From Gemmatimonadota bacterium (GTDB taxonomy: Bacteria; Gemmatimonadota; Gemmatimonadetes; Palauibacterales; Palauibacteraceae), in assembly GCA_030598525.1 (NCBI GenBank), contig JAUVPT010000007.1, positions 1-20,802 of the forward strand: a DNA stretch of 20,802 nt. Direction: 5' to 3'. Under the pieces are notes generated by a model. That model was given only the letters and a program-made list of their open reading frames with translations. It was not told where the DNA came from and ran no database searches. The stretch's first letter is position 1, and each line of letters opens with the position of its first letter. This document shows positions 1 to 8,267 of the stretch, in pieces. A program made the position numbers and the translations under genes.

Positions 1-2161
1 GGCTGAACCGCTCGAGCCTGCTCGCCAGGTTGTCAGCCAACTCCTGCACCTGCAGGTAGTTGTAGCCGAGAATCTTGAGCGAGTAATTGGGCGGACTGCT
101 CCCTCCCCCGTAGAACGACGGGCCGTACCCGTATACCCTCACGTCGGCGCCGGAGAACTGATAGCTGTACGCCACCATCTGTTCCTTGATCGCCACGGGC
201 ACCTGCGTCGACTCCAGCTCCTTCGGGAAGGTGATCCGTATGAAGGAGTACTGTGGCTGAACCCACGCTTCGTATCGTTTGACCTCGGGAATGGAGGAGA
301 TCTTCTCTTCAAACGCACGGGCCATCTCATCCGTCCGCTCGAGACCCGCCCCACGCGGGAACGTGATATTCACGCTGATGTACGTGTCCTGCCCCCAGAA
401 GGCCGACCACCGGATACCCCGGGTGACATGCTCGTCGAACAGGCGCCAGCTTCCGCCGAGGGCTGCGAGACACACCGCGATCACCAGGATGGGGTGATCG
501 AGGGCGAAGCCCAGAACGCTGCGGTAGACTCGGATGTAGGCCGGTCCGCGAGCCCGGAGGCTGGCGGACGTCTCGGACGGTGCCGATGCGCTCGCAGGGG
601 ACTCCGCCTCCCCGCCACTGTCCTCCGGTGAGCCGTTTCCGCTCGGCACCCCGTAGACCCGTGCTCTCCAGTGTTGAATCCGGCCCGCCATCGTCGGCAC
701 GAAAGTGAACGCCACGAACAGGCTGGCCACGATCGAGAAAGCGACGGCGAAGGCAAGCGGCAGGTAGTAGATCCGAAGCTCGCCCTGGAGGAACAGGAAC
801 GGTACGAGCACGATGGCCGTAGTCGCCGTCGCCGCGATCACTGGCAGCATGACCTGCCGGGCGCCGTCGGATGCCGCCTGCCGTGAAGATTTCCCGAGGT
901 GGGAGTGCCGCTCGACGTTCTCCAGTACCACGATCCCGTTGTCCACGATCAGACCGAAGCCCCAGGCGAGCCCGGCGAGCGTGAGGACGTTCAACGAGAA
1001 GCCGCCAATGTACAGCATGTTGACGGCAATGAGGACGCTGAATCCGATGGTGGCGAACACGACCAGCACCGCGCTCATCGACCTCAGAAACAGGGTCAGG
1101 ACCAGGAAGATCACGATCGCGGCCGCCACGGCCCGAAGCCTGAGGTCCGTGAGTTGCTGCCGGATTTCCTTGCTCTGATCGTCGTCCAGCTCCAGGGTCA
1201 CCCCGGGAGGCATGCGAGCTTCGAGGGGGCCGATCGAGGCCTTGACCGCGTCCGCGACCCGAACGGCATTCGTGCCCGACTCCCGCGTCACGAAGATCGA
1301 GATCGTCGGCTGCCCGTTGATCCGGAAGTACGAGGTCGCGTCCGCCGTCTGCTCCCGTACGGTTCCGATGTCGCGCAGTCGAACTGCCCCCTCGGGACGC
1401 TGCAGGATCACGAGATCCTCGAGATCGGACACGCGGCGGACCCTCGTACGCACTGCGAGCGTGACCTGGCGCCCCTCGAGCACGAGCGATCCGGGCGCCC
1501 TGAGTGTCGAGAGATCCCGGATGCGCTGCTCTACCTGTTCGGGCCTCAGGTCGAAGGCCTCGAGTTTCTGACGGTCCAGCTCGACGGCGACCTCGCGGTC
1601 CTGGTCTCCCCAGATCATTATGCCTGCCACGCCATCGATCGCAGACAGGACCGGCTCGATCTCCTCTTCCGCCACCTCGGCCAGCCGGCTGAAGGTGTAC
1701 GGCCCATGTAGCCGGTAGCTCAGGAAGCGTTGCTCTTCGTCCGAGAATTCGCGTGGGACGTAAGGCTGGATCTGCGGATAGACGGCTGGCGGCAGTTCAT
1801 CCCGCATCGCGGCAAAGCGCTCGCTCAGGTCCAGCTGGGCGAAGTCCATGCGTACGTCGCGATCGAACTCGATCTCGATCTCGGCACTCGAGCCCGTCCC
1901 TCTTGGATCGGCTCTCGAGGTGGATGTGATCTTCCGGACGCCTCTTACCTGCTGGGAGGCCGCCTCCAGCGGAGAAGTGACGAAAGCCTCCATGGCCTCC
2001 GGTGATGCGCCTCCCCACGAGGCGTTGACGGTGAGTCTCGGATAGTCGACGTCGGGCAACAGCTCTACCGGGATCAGGCGGAAGCTGTACGCCCCGAGAG
2101 CCACCAGTGCGACATAGATCGCTGCCGTCGCCACCGGGCGCTTGATGGACAGATCGATCAC
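1..2161 (-). CDS. RND efflux permease, second of tandem pair (partial, C-terminus off the left edge)
   Basis: Inner-membrane proton-driven RND pump subunit; 720 residues are visible and the rest lies beyond position 1. I translated it directly, because the frame is open to the edge. It opens with MIDLSIKRPVATAAIYVALV, the standard RND N-terminus and TM1, followed by the LPDVDYPRL porter-domain motif. TM4 carries the relay Asp in GLIVDNGIVVLENVERH (D407, with N408 where AcrB has a second Asp). A Ser/Glu/Gly-rich cytoplasmic linker spans about residues 505-540, before TM7 (about 556-570), and an odd Tyr/Gly-rich stretch lies at 678-693. The GTG start at 2161 is chosen for its match to the paralogue's N-terminus and the purine-rich GGAGGGAGGCGGAGA just upstream. 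It is the last visible cistron of the efflux operon, 61 bp after the first permease. Family assignment is secure; the substrate is unknown. A cation-efflux (CusA-like) role is less likely from the VDN motif but not excluded. Confidence 0.93.
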   Translation of the reverse strand, partial: MIDLSIKRPVATAAIYVALVALGAYSFRLIPVELLPDVDYPRLTVNASWGGASPEAMEAFVTSPLEAASQQVRGVRKITSTSRADPRGTGSSAEIEIEFDRDVRMDFAQLDLSERFAAMRDELPPAVYPQIQPYVPREFSDEEQRFLSYRLHGPYTFSRLAEVAEEEIEPVLSAIDGVAGIMIWGDQDREVAVELDRQKLEAFDLRPEQVEQRIRDLSTLRAPGSLVLEGRQVTLAVRTRVRRVSDLEDLVILQRPEGAVRLRDIGTVREQTADATSYFRINGQPTISIFVTRESGTNAVRVADAVKASIGPLEARMPPGVTLELDDDQSKEIRQQLTDLRLRAVAAAIVIFLVLTLFLRSMSAVLVVFATIGFSVLIAVNMLYIGGFSLNVLTLAGLAWGFGLIVDNGIVVLENVERHSHLGKSSRQAASDGARQVMLPVIAATATTAIVLVPFLFLQGELRIYYLPLAFAVAFSIVASLFVAFTFVPTMAGRIQHWRARVYGVPSGNGSPEDSGGEAESPASASAPSETSASLRARGPAYIRVYRSVLGFALDHPILVIAVCLAALGGSWRLFDEHVTRGIRWSAFWGQDTYISVNITFPRGAGLERTDEMARAFEEKISSIPEVKRYEAWVQPQYSFIRITFPKELESTQVPVAIKEQMVAYSYQFSGADVRVYGYGPSFYGGGSSPPNYSLKILGYNYLQVQELADNLASRLERFS

Positions 2162-2223
2162 TCTCCGCCTCCCTCCTCGCCGCCCGCGAAGTGGCGAGCG
2201 TCCACAACCGCTCGATTCGCCAT
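2158..2223 (-). other. 21-codon micro-ORF bridging the two RND permease genes
   Basis: The ATG shares its A with the upstream permease stop (TGATG), and its own TGA overlaps the GTG start of the next permease (GTGA). The peptide would be MANRAVVDARHFAGGEEGGGE. Its last codons form the GA-rich Shine-Dalgarno tract of the next gene. It could pass ribosomes from one permease gene to the next by termination-reinitiation. Alternatively it is a chance frame in a 61-bp spacer; at this length coding cannot be shown. Confidence 0.2.
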
Positions 2224-5200
2224 CAACCGTCCGTCACCGCCGGCCGGACCGACGCGGCCGGTGAGACCAGAAGAGAGTACACCACCGGGACCACGATGAG
2301 CGTGAGGAAGGTCGCCGAGATCAGGCCTCCGATCACCGCGACGGCCAGCGGGGCCCTGAGGTCCGCTCCCGCGCCCCAGCCGAGGGCCATCGGAAGGAGT
2401 CCGAACACCGTCGTGATCGTGGTCATGATGATCGGCCGCAGGCGCAGGCGCCCCGCCTCGAGGATGGCATGTCTCTTCGTGGCCCCCTCGGCGCGCTTCT
2501 GGTTGATGAAGTCCACCTTGATGATCGCATCGTTCACGACAATCCCGATGAGGATCACAAACCCGATTCCGCTCATAGCATTCAGGCCGTCGCGGGCCAA
2601 CGCCAGCGCGACCACGGCGCCAATCGCCGCCAGAGGCACCGAGACCAGGACGACTATGGGCTGAACGAGCGATTCGAACTTCGCGGCCATAATCAGGAAC
2701 ACGAGGAACAGGGCCAGCCCGAACGCGAACAGGAGCGAACGGAAGCTCTCCCTCATTTCCTCGTTTTCCCCGCCTACCCTCATCGCCGTGAGCGGCGGTA
2801 GCGGGACGTCCGCCACGGCTGCCTCTATGGACTCGACAGCCGATGCGATGCCTCCGCCCCTTATGTCAGCCAGGACCTGCACCGTGCGGTTCTGCTCACT
2901 GCGCCGGATCTCGACCGGACCGTAGCCTTCCCGGGCCGTCACGAGCTCCCGGATCGGAACGCCCTCCAGGGTCAGCATCATCACGTCGGCCAGCGCCTGC
3001 CTCTCGCCCTCCGGAAGGCGAACACGGATATCGATCTTCTCTGAGAATTCGGTATATGGCCGGTCCGTCTCGGAGCCCCTGAGGTAAGCCTCGATAGCGT
3101 CCGCCACCTGGGTAACCGAGAGGCCGTAGCGAGCCGCTGCGGCCCGGTTCGCCTCGATCTCGAGTTCCGGCTGGGTGAGCTGCAGGTCGATGCGCGCGTC
3201 CGCGATCCGCGGAAGATCCTGGATTCGAAGCAGGACCTGGTCAGCCACCTTCACCAGGCTGTCGAGTTCCTGGCCCCGGATCTTTACGGCCACGTCCGCA
3301 TCGCCGAGTCCGATCGCACGGCCCAGCGAGGTCGCGCGTCCCGTCTCGATCGAGACCGCCCGGGGATCGATTCCGGTTCCTTCGACCACGGATCGAAACT
3401 CATCCACCACGTCCGTGACCCGCCGTCCCCCCTCCGTCAGCCGGACGTCTAGTGCGGCGCTGTTGAGGCCCGTCAACTCGTGAGTGGCAAGCTCCGCCTC
3501 CCGCGCCCTTCCGACACGGCTGAACACGGCCTCGACCCCGTCCGTCTCCAGGAGAGCTGACTCCAGCCGGGCCGCTGCATCCGCGGTGACCTCGAGGGGT
3601 GTTCCCACGGGCAGGTTCAACTCGACGCGGAAGGCCCCCTCGTCGACCTCCGGCATCAGGCCTCGTGGAAGGTATTGGCCTGCAGCCACGGCCACGGCGA
3701 GGGCTCCAAAGGCGATGAAAAGGACCGGGCCGCGGTTCTCCAGAGACCACTCCAACGTCCGTTCGTACCGGACCGTGAACGCCGAGAACGCCCGATCGAA
3801 GCCAACGAGCAGGGGTCGGAATATGACGGCCAGGATGCGACCAATCGCCCGAAACAGATCAGCAAAGGTGATGCGAACGGAATCCACGATGAAACGGAAG
3901 ACACGGCCGACGAAACGTCCGGCTCTCCGAACGACTCGAATGGGAAGCCAGCCCGCGATCTCGCTACGCCTATCCGGGGCGCTCTCACGCGCTCCAGCCA
4001 CCTTCCCGCCCACCCGGGCGGCCATGACCGGAAGCAGCGTCAGGGCCACGAGCAGGGAGGCGAGGAGAGAGAATGCGACGGCCAGACTGAGATCCGTAAA
4101 GAGAGCCCCCGCCACACCCGTCACGTACAGCACCGGGCCGAACACGGCGATGGTGGTGAGTGTCGACGCCGTGATGGCGCCGGCGACTTCGTTCGCCCCT
4201 ACCGAGGCGGAAGTGGAAGCGTCAAGCCCCTCCTCCTCCCGGTGTCTGAAGACGTTCTCCAACACCACGATGGAGTTGTCCACCAGCATTCCGACCCCGA
4301 GGGCCAATCCGCCCAGGGACATCACGTTGAGGCTCACATCGGCCAGGTAGCACAACGCGAACGCCGCCATGACGGAAATCGGAATCGCGAGCCCGATGGC
4401 TACCGGGTAACGCGGGTCCCCGAGGAACAAAAACAGCACCAGGAAGGCCAGGACACCACCGAACAGAAGCGCCTGCACCACGTTCGAGATCGCATCCGCG
4501 ATGAACGTGGCCTGGCTCGAGGCCACCTCGATCCCGACCTCTGGAAACTCCTCCCGCAACTGTGCGAGAACATCGCCCACCTGGTCCGCCACCCGGACGG
4601 TATTGGACCCGGCCTCCTTGTAGACGAGCAGCCCGATCGCCGGCTCGCCGTTGAAGCGAGCCACCGTTTCCCGGTCCGCCTCGCCCTCGAAGATCCGGGC
4701 CACGTCGCTGAGGCGAACGACCCCTCCCCCCGGGGGACGCGCCACCACCACGTCCTCCAGCTCCTCGACGCTCTGGAATTCACCCAGCGTCCTGAGGCTG
4801 TACCGAAAGCGACCGCGGCGAATGCTTCCCCCTGGCGCACTGTAGTTGGCCCGGTCGAGGGCATCGGTGACCTGGGCGATCGTGACATCGTTCACCGACA
4901 ACCGACTCGCATCGACCTCGACTTGGATCTCGCGGATGGGTCCGCCCGTGATCGCCGCCATTGCGACCCCGTCCAACTGCTCGAGGCGACGCTTGAACAC
5001 GGCATCGGACAGGTCCCTCAGCTCGGCCAGGTCCGCGCCGGTGATCGCGAGCGATATGATCGGATCGTTGGTTGGATCCGACGTGAGAATCACGGGGCGC
5101 TCGGCGCTCTCCGGGAGGCTTCCGACCAGGTTATCCAGGCGCTCCCTGACGTGGAGCATCGCGAACTCCATGTCCGTGCCCCAGTGAAACTGCAAGCGCA

Positions 5201-5471
5201 CCAGGGACTGCCCTTCGCGCGATCTCGAATCGACGGTGCGAACAGCCGGAACACGGCTGACCACGGCTTCCACGGGCTCGGTGACGAAGCGCTCGACCTC
5301 CGCGGGACCGGCGTCCGGGTACGTCGTCCAGACCGAGAGCGTGGGAAACGAGACGTCGGGCAGGAGGTCGATAGGCAGCCGGGCGAACGACACGACACCC
5401 AGCACCCCCACGGCCAGGTAGAGCATGGTCGTCGCGACGGGGCGCTTGATCGACAGGTCGGACAGTGCCAT
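2223..5471 (-). CDS. RND efflux permease, first of tandem pair (HAE-type)
   Basis: Full-length 1082-residue inner-membrane pump subunit with the usual two-fold RND layout. TM1 is near 14-30, the first porter domain about 40-330, and TM2-TM6 about 333-487. TM7 is near 583-599, the second porter domain 600-905, and TM8-TM12 about 912-1070. The relay motif GMLVDNSIVVLENVFRH has D398 followed by N399. Where AcrB has K940 this protein has N980 (GIVVNDAII), while the conserved Arg helix RLRLRPIIMT is kept (1008-1016). Between TM6 and TM7 there is an unusually long segment, about residues 488-570, rich in Arg, Phe and Val. The ATG shares its A with the TolC-family stop (TGATG) and has GGGAG about 9 bases upstream. 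It follows adaptor and channel genes, so it should form a tripartite envelope pump. Its substrate cannot be read from sequence. Confidence 0.95.
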   Translation of the reverse strand: MALSDLSIKRPVATTMLYLAVGVLGVVSFARLPIDLLPDVSFPTLSVWTTYPDAGPAEVERFVTEPVEAVVSRVPAVRTVDSRSREGQSLVRLQFHWGTDMEFAMLHVRERLDNLVGSLPESAERPVILTSDPTNDPIISLAITGADLAELRDLSDAVFKRRLEQLDGVAMAAITGGPIREIQVEVDASRLSVNDVTIAQVTDALDRANYSAPGGSIRRGRFRYSLRTLGEFQSVEELEDVVVARPPGGGVVRLSDVARIFEGEADRETVARFNGEPAIGLLVYKEAGSNTVRVADQVGDVLAQLREEFPEVGIEVASSQATFIADAISNVVQALLFGGVLAFLVLFLFLGDPRYPVAIGLAIPISVMAAFALCYLADVSLNVMSLGGLALGVGMLVDNSIVVLENVFRHREEEGLDASTSASVGANEVAGAITASTLTTIAVFGPVLYVTGVAGALFTDLSLAVAFSLLASLLVALTLLPVMAARVGGKVAGARESAPDRRSEIAGWLPIRVVRRAGRFVGRVFRFIVDSVRITFADLFRAIGRILAVIFRPLLVGFDRAFSAFTVRYERTLEWSLENRGPVLFIAFGALAVAVAAGQYLPRGLMPEVDEGAFRVELNLPVGTPLEVTADAAARLESALLETDGVEAVFSRVGRAREAELATHELTGLNSAALDVRLTEGGRRVTDVVDEFRSVVEGTGIDPRAVSIETGRATSLGRAIGLGDADVAVKIRGQELDSLVKVADQVLLRIQDLPRIADARIDLQLTQPELEIEANRAAAARYGLSVTQVADAIEAYLRGSETDRPYTEFSEKIDIRVRLPEGERQALADVMMLTLEGVPIRELVTAREGYGPVEIRRSEQNRTVQVLADIRGGGIASAVESIEAAVADVPLPPLTAMRVGGENEEMRESFRSLLFAFGLALFLVFLIMAAKFESLVQPIVVLVSVPLAAIGAVVALALARDGLNAMSGIGFVILIGIVVNDAIIKVDFINQKRAEGATKRHAILEAGRLRLRPIIMTTITTVFGLLPMALGWGAGADLRAPLAVAVIGGLISATFLTLIVVPVVYSLLVSPAASVRPAVTDG

Positions 5472-6859
5472 CAGCTCGCTCCCTGACCCAGGTCGCCCCC
5501 GACCTTCTCTTCCAGGCTAGCCCACCCGATCAGGTAGTCGTACCGCTCCTGGAACAGCGCCTGTTCCGTGAGCGTGAGCCGGTCGATCGCCTGCTGCAGG
5601 TTGAAGTACGGGATGCTGCCGAGACGGTACTGTTCCCGGGCGAGTGACAGCCGCTCTCCGGCAAGACTCACGTTGCGCTGGATGATCGTGAGGCGTTGGC
5701 TGCGGCGCTTGAGCTCCTTGACCAGGTCCCGGACGTCCTTCTCGAGCTGGAGCTGATCCGCCGTGAGCTGCGCAACTGCCTGCCGCTTCTGGCGGTCGGC
5801 CTGCGCCGTCTGGCGCTTGCGAGTAAACCCGGAGAACAGGCTCCATGATCCCTGGATGACGAATCCGCCGGACGTGTTGGCCGGACTGAAGTCCAGCAGG
5901 CTCTCGTCCCGGCCCAGTTCCTTGCTTCGGCCCAGGGTGTACCCGAGATCAATGCGCGGCAGGTAGCTCGACTTGGCCGACCACAGATCGGCCGAAGCGG
6001 CTTTCTGGTCCTGGCGCAGCGCCAGCAGATTGGGGTTGAGCGCGAGGGCCGACGTCACCAGGGCGTCAGCATTGAGTGGTTCGGCGTCCGGCACGCGGTC
6101 CACGTCGACCAGCTCGACGGACCCGGCGTCCGTGTTCGTGACCGGGACTCCGAGCGTCACCTGCAGCTGCCGCAGAGCGCGGGACAGTCCATCTTCCGAA
6201 TCCAGCACCCGCAATTCCGCGTCACTCAGGTCCATCTCGGCTCCCAGGAGGTCGCTCCGGGAGGAAGCGGCGATTCGATACCGCCGCTCCGTGACCTCGA
6301 AGTCCTGACGGCGGGCCGTCAACTGCCGCTCCGACACGTCCAGGAGCTGCTTCTGCTTGAGCGCCTCGAAATAGGACCACTTCACGTCCCGGATCACGGC
6401 CCGCTCGGCCGCCGTCAGCCGGAAGTCGGCCGCGTTCTCTCGGGCGTCACCCGCCTGCACGTTGGCAATACGCTCGGGGTTGAGGAGCGCGAGGCCGAAC
6501 GTGAGCGAAGCCGAACTGCTCTTGCGAATCGAAGTGATTGGAGGATCCAGCGTCTGCGCCACGCCCGTCGGATCTACAAACGTCACGTTCGTGAAGTCAG
6601 TCTGTGACAGCGATCCGCGCGCGTCGATCGTGGGCAGGAACGCTCCCCAATCGGCCCATCGCGAAGACGTCGCGGCTGCGGCCGCAGCCGCGGATGATTC
6701 GATGTTCGGATTCAGCGTCAGGGCCGTTCGAAGAGCTTCCTCGAGCGTCGTCACTCCCTGTGCCCGCGCCGATGGCACCGCAATGGCGCCGGCGGCCAGG
6801 ACGCACAGGAAGCTCACGCTCCGGCGACGGCGCCCGTGACGGCTACCGCGACGGCTCAT
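5471..6859 (-). CDS. TolC-family outer-membrane efflux channel
   Basis: Outer-membrane exit duct of the tripartite pump, 462 residues, normal for the family. An Arg-rich N-terminus and hydrophobic stretch (about 14-30) ending in ARA form a Sec signal peptide, with cleavage predicted near residue 33. The two structural repeats typical of TolC proteins are visible: ALTLNPNI with FLPTIDARGSL (about 46-84), and ALALNPNLLALR with YLPRIDLGYTL (about 271-309). Each is followed by long helical regions rich in Arg, Gln and Glu. The ATG overlaps the adaptor stop as ATGA, preceded by GGGAGGTG at good spacing, so translation is coupled. No lipobox is seen after the signal region, so it is probably not a lipoprotein of the OprM kind. 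Confidence 0.93.
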   Translation of the reverse strand: MSRRGSRHGRRRRSVSFLCVLAAGAIAVPSARAQGVTTLEEALRTALTLNPNIESSAAAAAAATSSRWADWGAFLPTIDARGSLSQTDFTNVTFVDPTGVAQTLDPPITSIRKSSSASLTFGLALLNPERIANVQAGDARENAADFRLTAAERAVIRDVKWSYFEALKQKQLLDVSERQLTARRQDFEVTERRYRIAASSRSDLLGAEMDLSDAELRVLDSEDGLSRALRQLQVTLGVPVTNTDAGSVELVDVDRVPDAEPLNADALVTSALALNPNLLALRQDQKAASADLWSAKSSYLPRIDLGYTLGRSKELGRDESLLDFSPANTSGGFVIQGSWSLFSGFTRKRQTAQADRQKRQAVAQLTADQLQLEKDVRDLVKELKRRSQRLTIIQRNVSLAGERLSLAREQYRLGSIPYFNLQQAIDRLTLTEQALFQERYDYLIGWASLEEKVGGDLGQGAS

Positions 6860-8055
6860 GGTGCACCTCCCGCACCGCCTTCCGGCTCCGCCAACCTCAC
6901 CATGGCGTCATGGGTCAGTGTCGTATGCCCACCGACCAGAACGATCTCGCCCTCGGCCAGCTCGTCGGTGTCCTCCGCGGGCACGACTTCGATCGCCTCT
7001 TCGTTCTCGAGCCCCGTCGTCACGTAGCGCCATTTGGCGCGGCCCGTGCTTGCTCCCTCAGACTCAGGCTCGAACACGAACACCACTTCCCGACGACTCC
7101 GTTCGACGATGGCCTGCTTCGGCACTGAGATCCGATCCTCGTACAGCCGACCGGCTATTCTCACGTTCGCGTGCATCCCCGGCAGGATGCGAGCCCCGGG
7201 GTTCCGGAGCCGTACGGTGGCTCGTCCCACGTGACTCACAGGATCCACGACGGGATTCACGGTCGAGACTTCGGCCTGGAACTGCTCGCCCGGAAAAGCC
7301 GTGAAGGTCACGGTTGCATCCCGCCCCACCTCGAGGGCCGCGATCTCGCTCTCCAGCACCTGCACGTCCACATCGACGCTCGAAAGATCGACGACCGTCG
7401 CGACCGAGTCGTTCACTCCGAGGCGCGTTCCCACGTCCACCACCAGGTTGGCTAACCTGCCCGCGTACGGCGCCCGAATCACCGTCTTCTCGAGGTTGTA
7501 TTCCGCCTGCTCCAACCGTGCCTCGGCGCCGACCAGACCGCTCCGGATCCGGGCCTGAGACTGGCGCACCTCCAGGAGCTCCGCGTCTTCGATGGATTCG
7601 TCGCCGAGCGTCAGGTCCTGGTATGAGGCCTCCGCCAACTCGAGCGCTCCCTGTGCCTCCTTGCGACTGATCTCGTACTCAACCGGGTCGATCCGGGCGA
7701 TCATGTCGCCGGCGGACACCCACGCGCCCTCGCGTACGGGAACCTCGACCACCCGCCCGCCAACCTGGGCGTGGAGAGGAGCCCTGCGCATAGCGGCGGC
7801 CTGTCCCTCGGCACTGACCCAGAGAACGAACGTCCCCCGCTGCACCGAGGCCCCTTCGACGGGGATAGCGACTCCCGTAGCGAACGCCGATGCCGCGGCA
7901 GTGCTTTCCGCCGCGGCGCGAGCCGAATCAACGGTCGCACTCTCGGAACCCTCGGGAGTTTCTTCGCTGTTCTGCTTGAGGCGCAAGTATATGCCGCCCA
8001 GAGCGGCAGCTGCGACTACGAACACCAGGATAGTGACGAGGTAGCGCGACTTCAT
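6856..8055 (-). CDS. RND efflux periplasmic adaptor (membrane fusion protein, HlyD/AcrA family)
   Basis: Links the RND permeases to the TolC-type channel in the periplasm; 399 residues, usual length. One N-terminal membrane segment (about 6-24) anchors it without a lipobox. An Ala/Glu/Ser-rich spacer (28-62) follows. The split lipoyl domain is seen at about 92-125 (QVGGRVVEVPVREGAWVSAG) and 192-222 (VIRAPYAGRLANLVVDVGT), separated by a short helical hairpin (130-190). The beta-barrel domain follows (228-300, with ILPGMHANVRIAG), and then a membrane-proximal domain. It is the first gene of the four-gene efflux operon and overlaps the channel gene by 4 bp. The Shine-Dalgarno upstream of the ATG is weak (CGGGACGCGTTTCC), which fits a first cistron but makes the start slightly less certain. 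No regulator gene is adjacent. Confidence 0.94.
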   Translation of the reverse strand: MKSRYLVTILVFVVAAAALGGIYLRLKQNSEETPEGSESATVDSARAAAESTAAASAFATGVAIPVEGASVQRGTFVLWVSAEGQAAAMRRAPLHAQVGGRVVEVPVREGAWVSAGDMIARIDPVEYEISRKEAQGALELAEASYQDLTLGDESIEDAELLEVRQSQARIRSGLVGAEARLEQAEYNLEKTVIRAPYAGRLANLVVDVGTRLGVNDSVATVVDLSSVDVDVQVLESEIAALEVGRDATVTFTAFPGEQFQAEVSTVNPVVDPVSHVGRATVRLRNPGARILPGMHANVRIAGRLYEDRISVPKQAIVERSRREVVFVFEPESEGASTGRAKWRYVTTGLENEEAIEVVPAEDTDELAEGEIVLVGGHTTLTHDAMVRLAEPEGGAGGAP

Positions 8056-8267
8056 GGAAACGCGTCCCGGTTCAGAGTTTGAGCTTGTCGTACGGTATAC
8101 ACCTTGGGGCGCAAAATCTTCTGGAGTGGGTACGGTCGCCCGACATCACTATGACAACACCCCGTCCGCGGCCCGCGCTGGATGCGAGCGCCCACCGTTT
8201 GATCCCTTAGACTCGAAACGGACCGAAGAGGTTGCCCATCCGAGCCCTCGATATCGGTCCTCGCTCC
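8056..8267. other. Intergenic region upstream of the efflux operon
   Basis: 212 bp between the antiporter stop and the adaptor start, both on the minus strand. It contains a 7-bp inverted repeat (GGACCGA at 8220-8226, TCGGTCC at 8254-8260) with no T-run, so it is a poor terminator. A TTGTCA on the minus strand (8157-8152) matches the -35 consensus in 5 of 6 bases but lacks a convincing -10. Near 8094-8103 a short imperfect palindrome (GGTATACACC) could be an operator. No ORF is supported here. The efflux promoter is probably inside this region but cannot be placed with confidence. Confidence 0.4.

Noticed and set aside
899..1711. 270-codon plus-strand open frame opposite the second RND permease
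   Set aside because: It shows the same low-complexity charged composition and no recognisable motif, and it lies wholly inside the permease frame I translated on the minus strand.
3675..5486. 603-codon plus-strand open frame opposite the first RND permease
   Set aside because: The translation is Arg/His/Asp/Gly-rich with no domain pattern, and the minus strand carries a complete, motif-bearing permease. It is a GC-bias shadow.
8220..8260. Terminator after the antiporter gene
   Set aside because: The 7-bp inverted repeat encloses a loop of about 27 bases and has no T-run, so it is not a convincing Rho-independent terminator.
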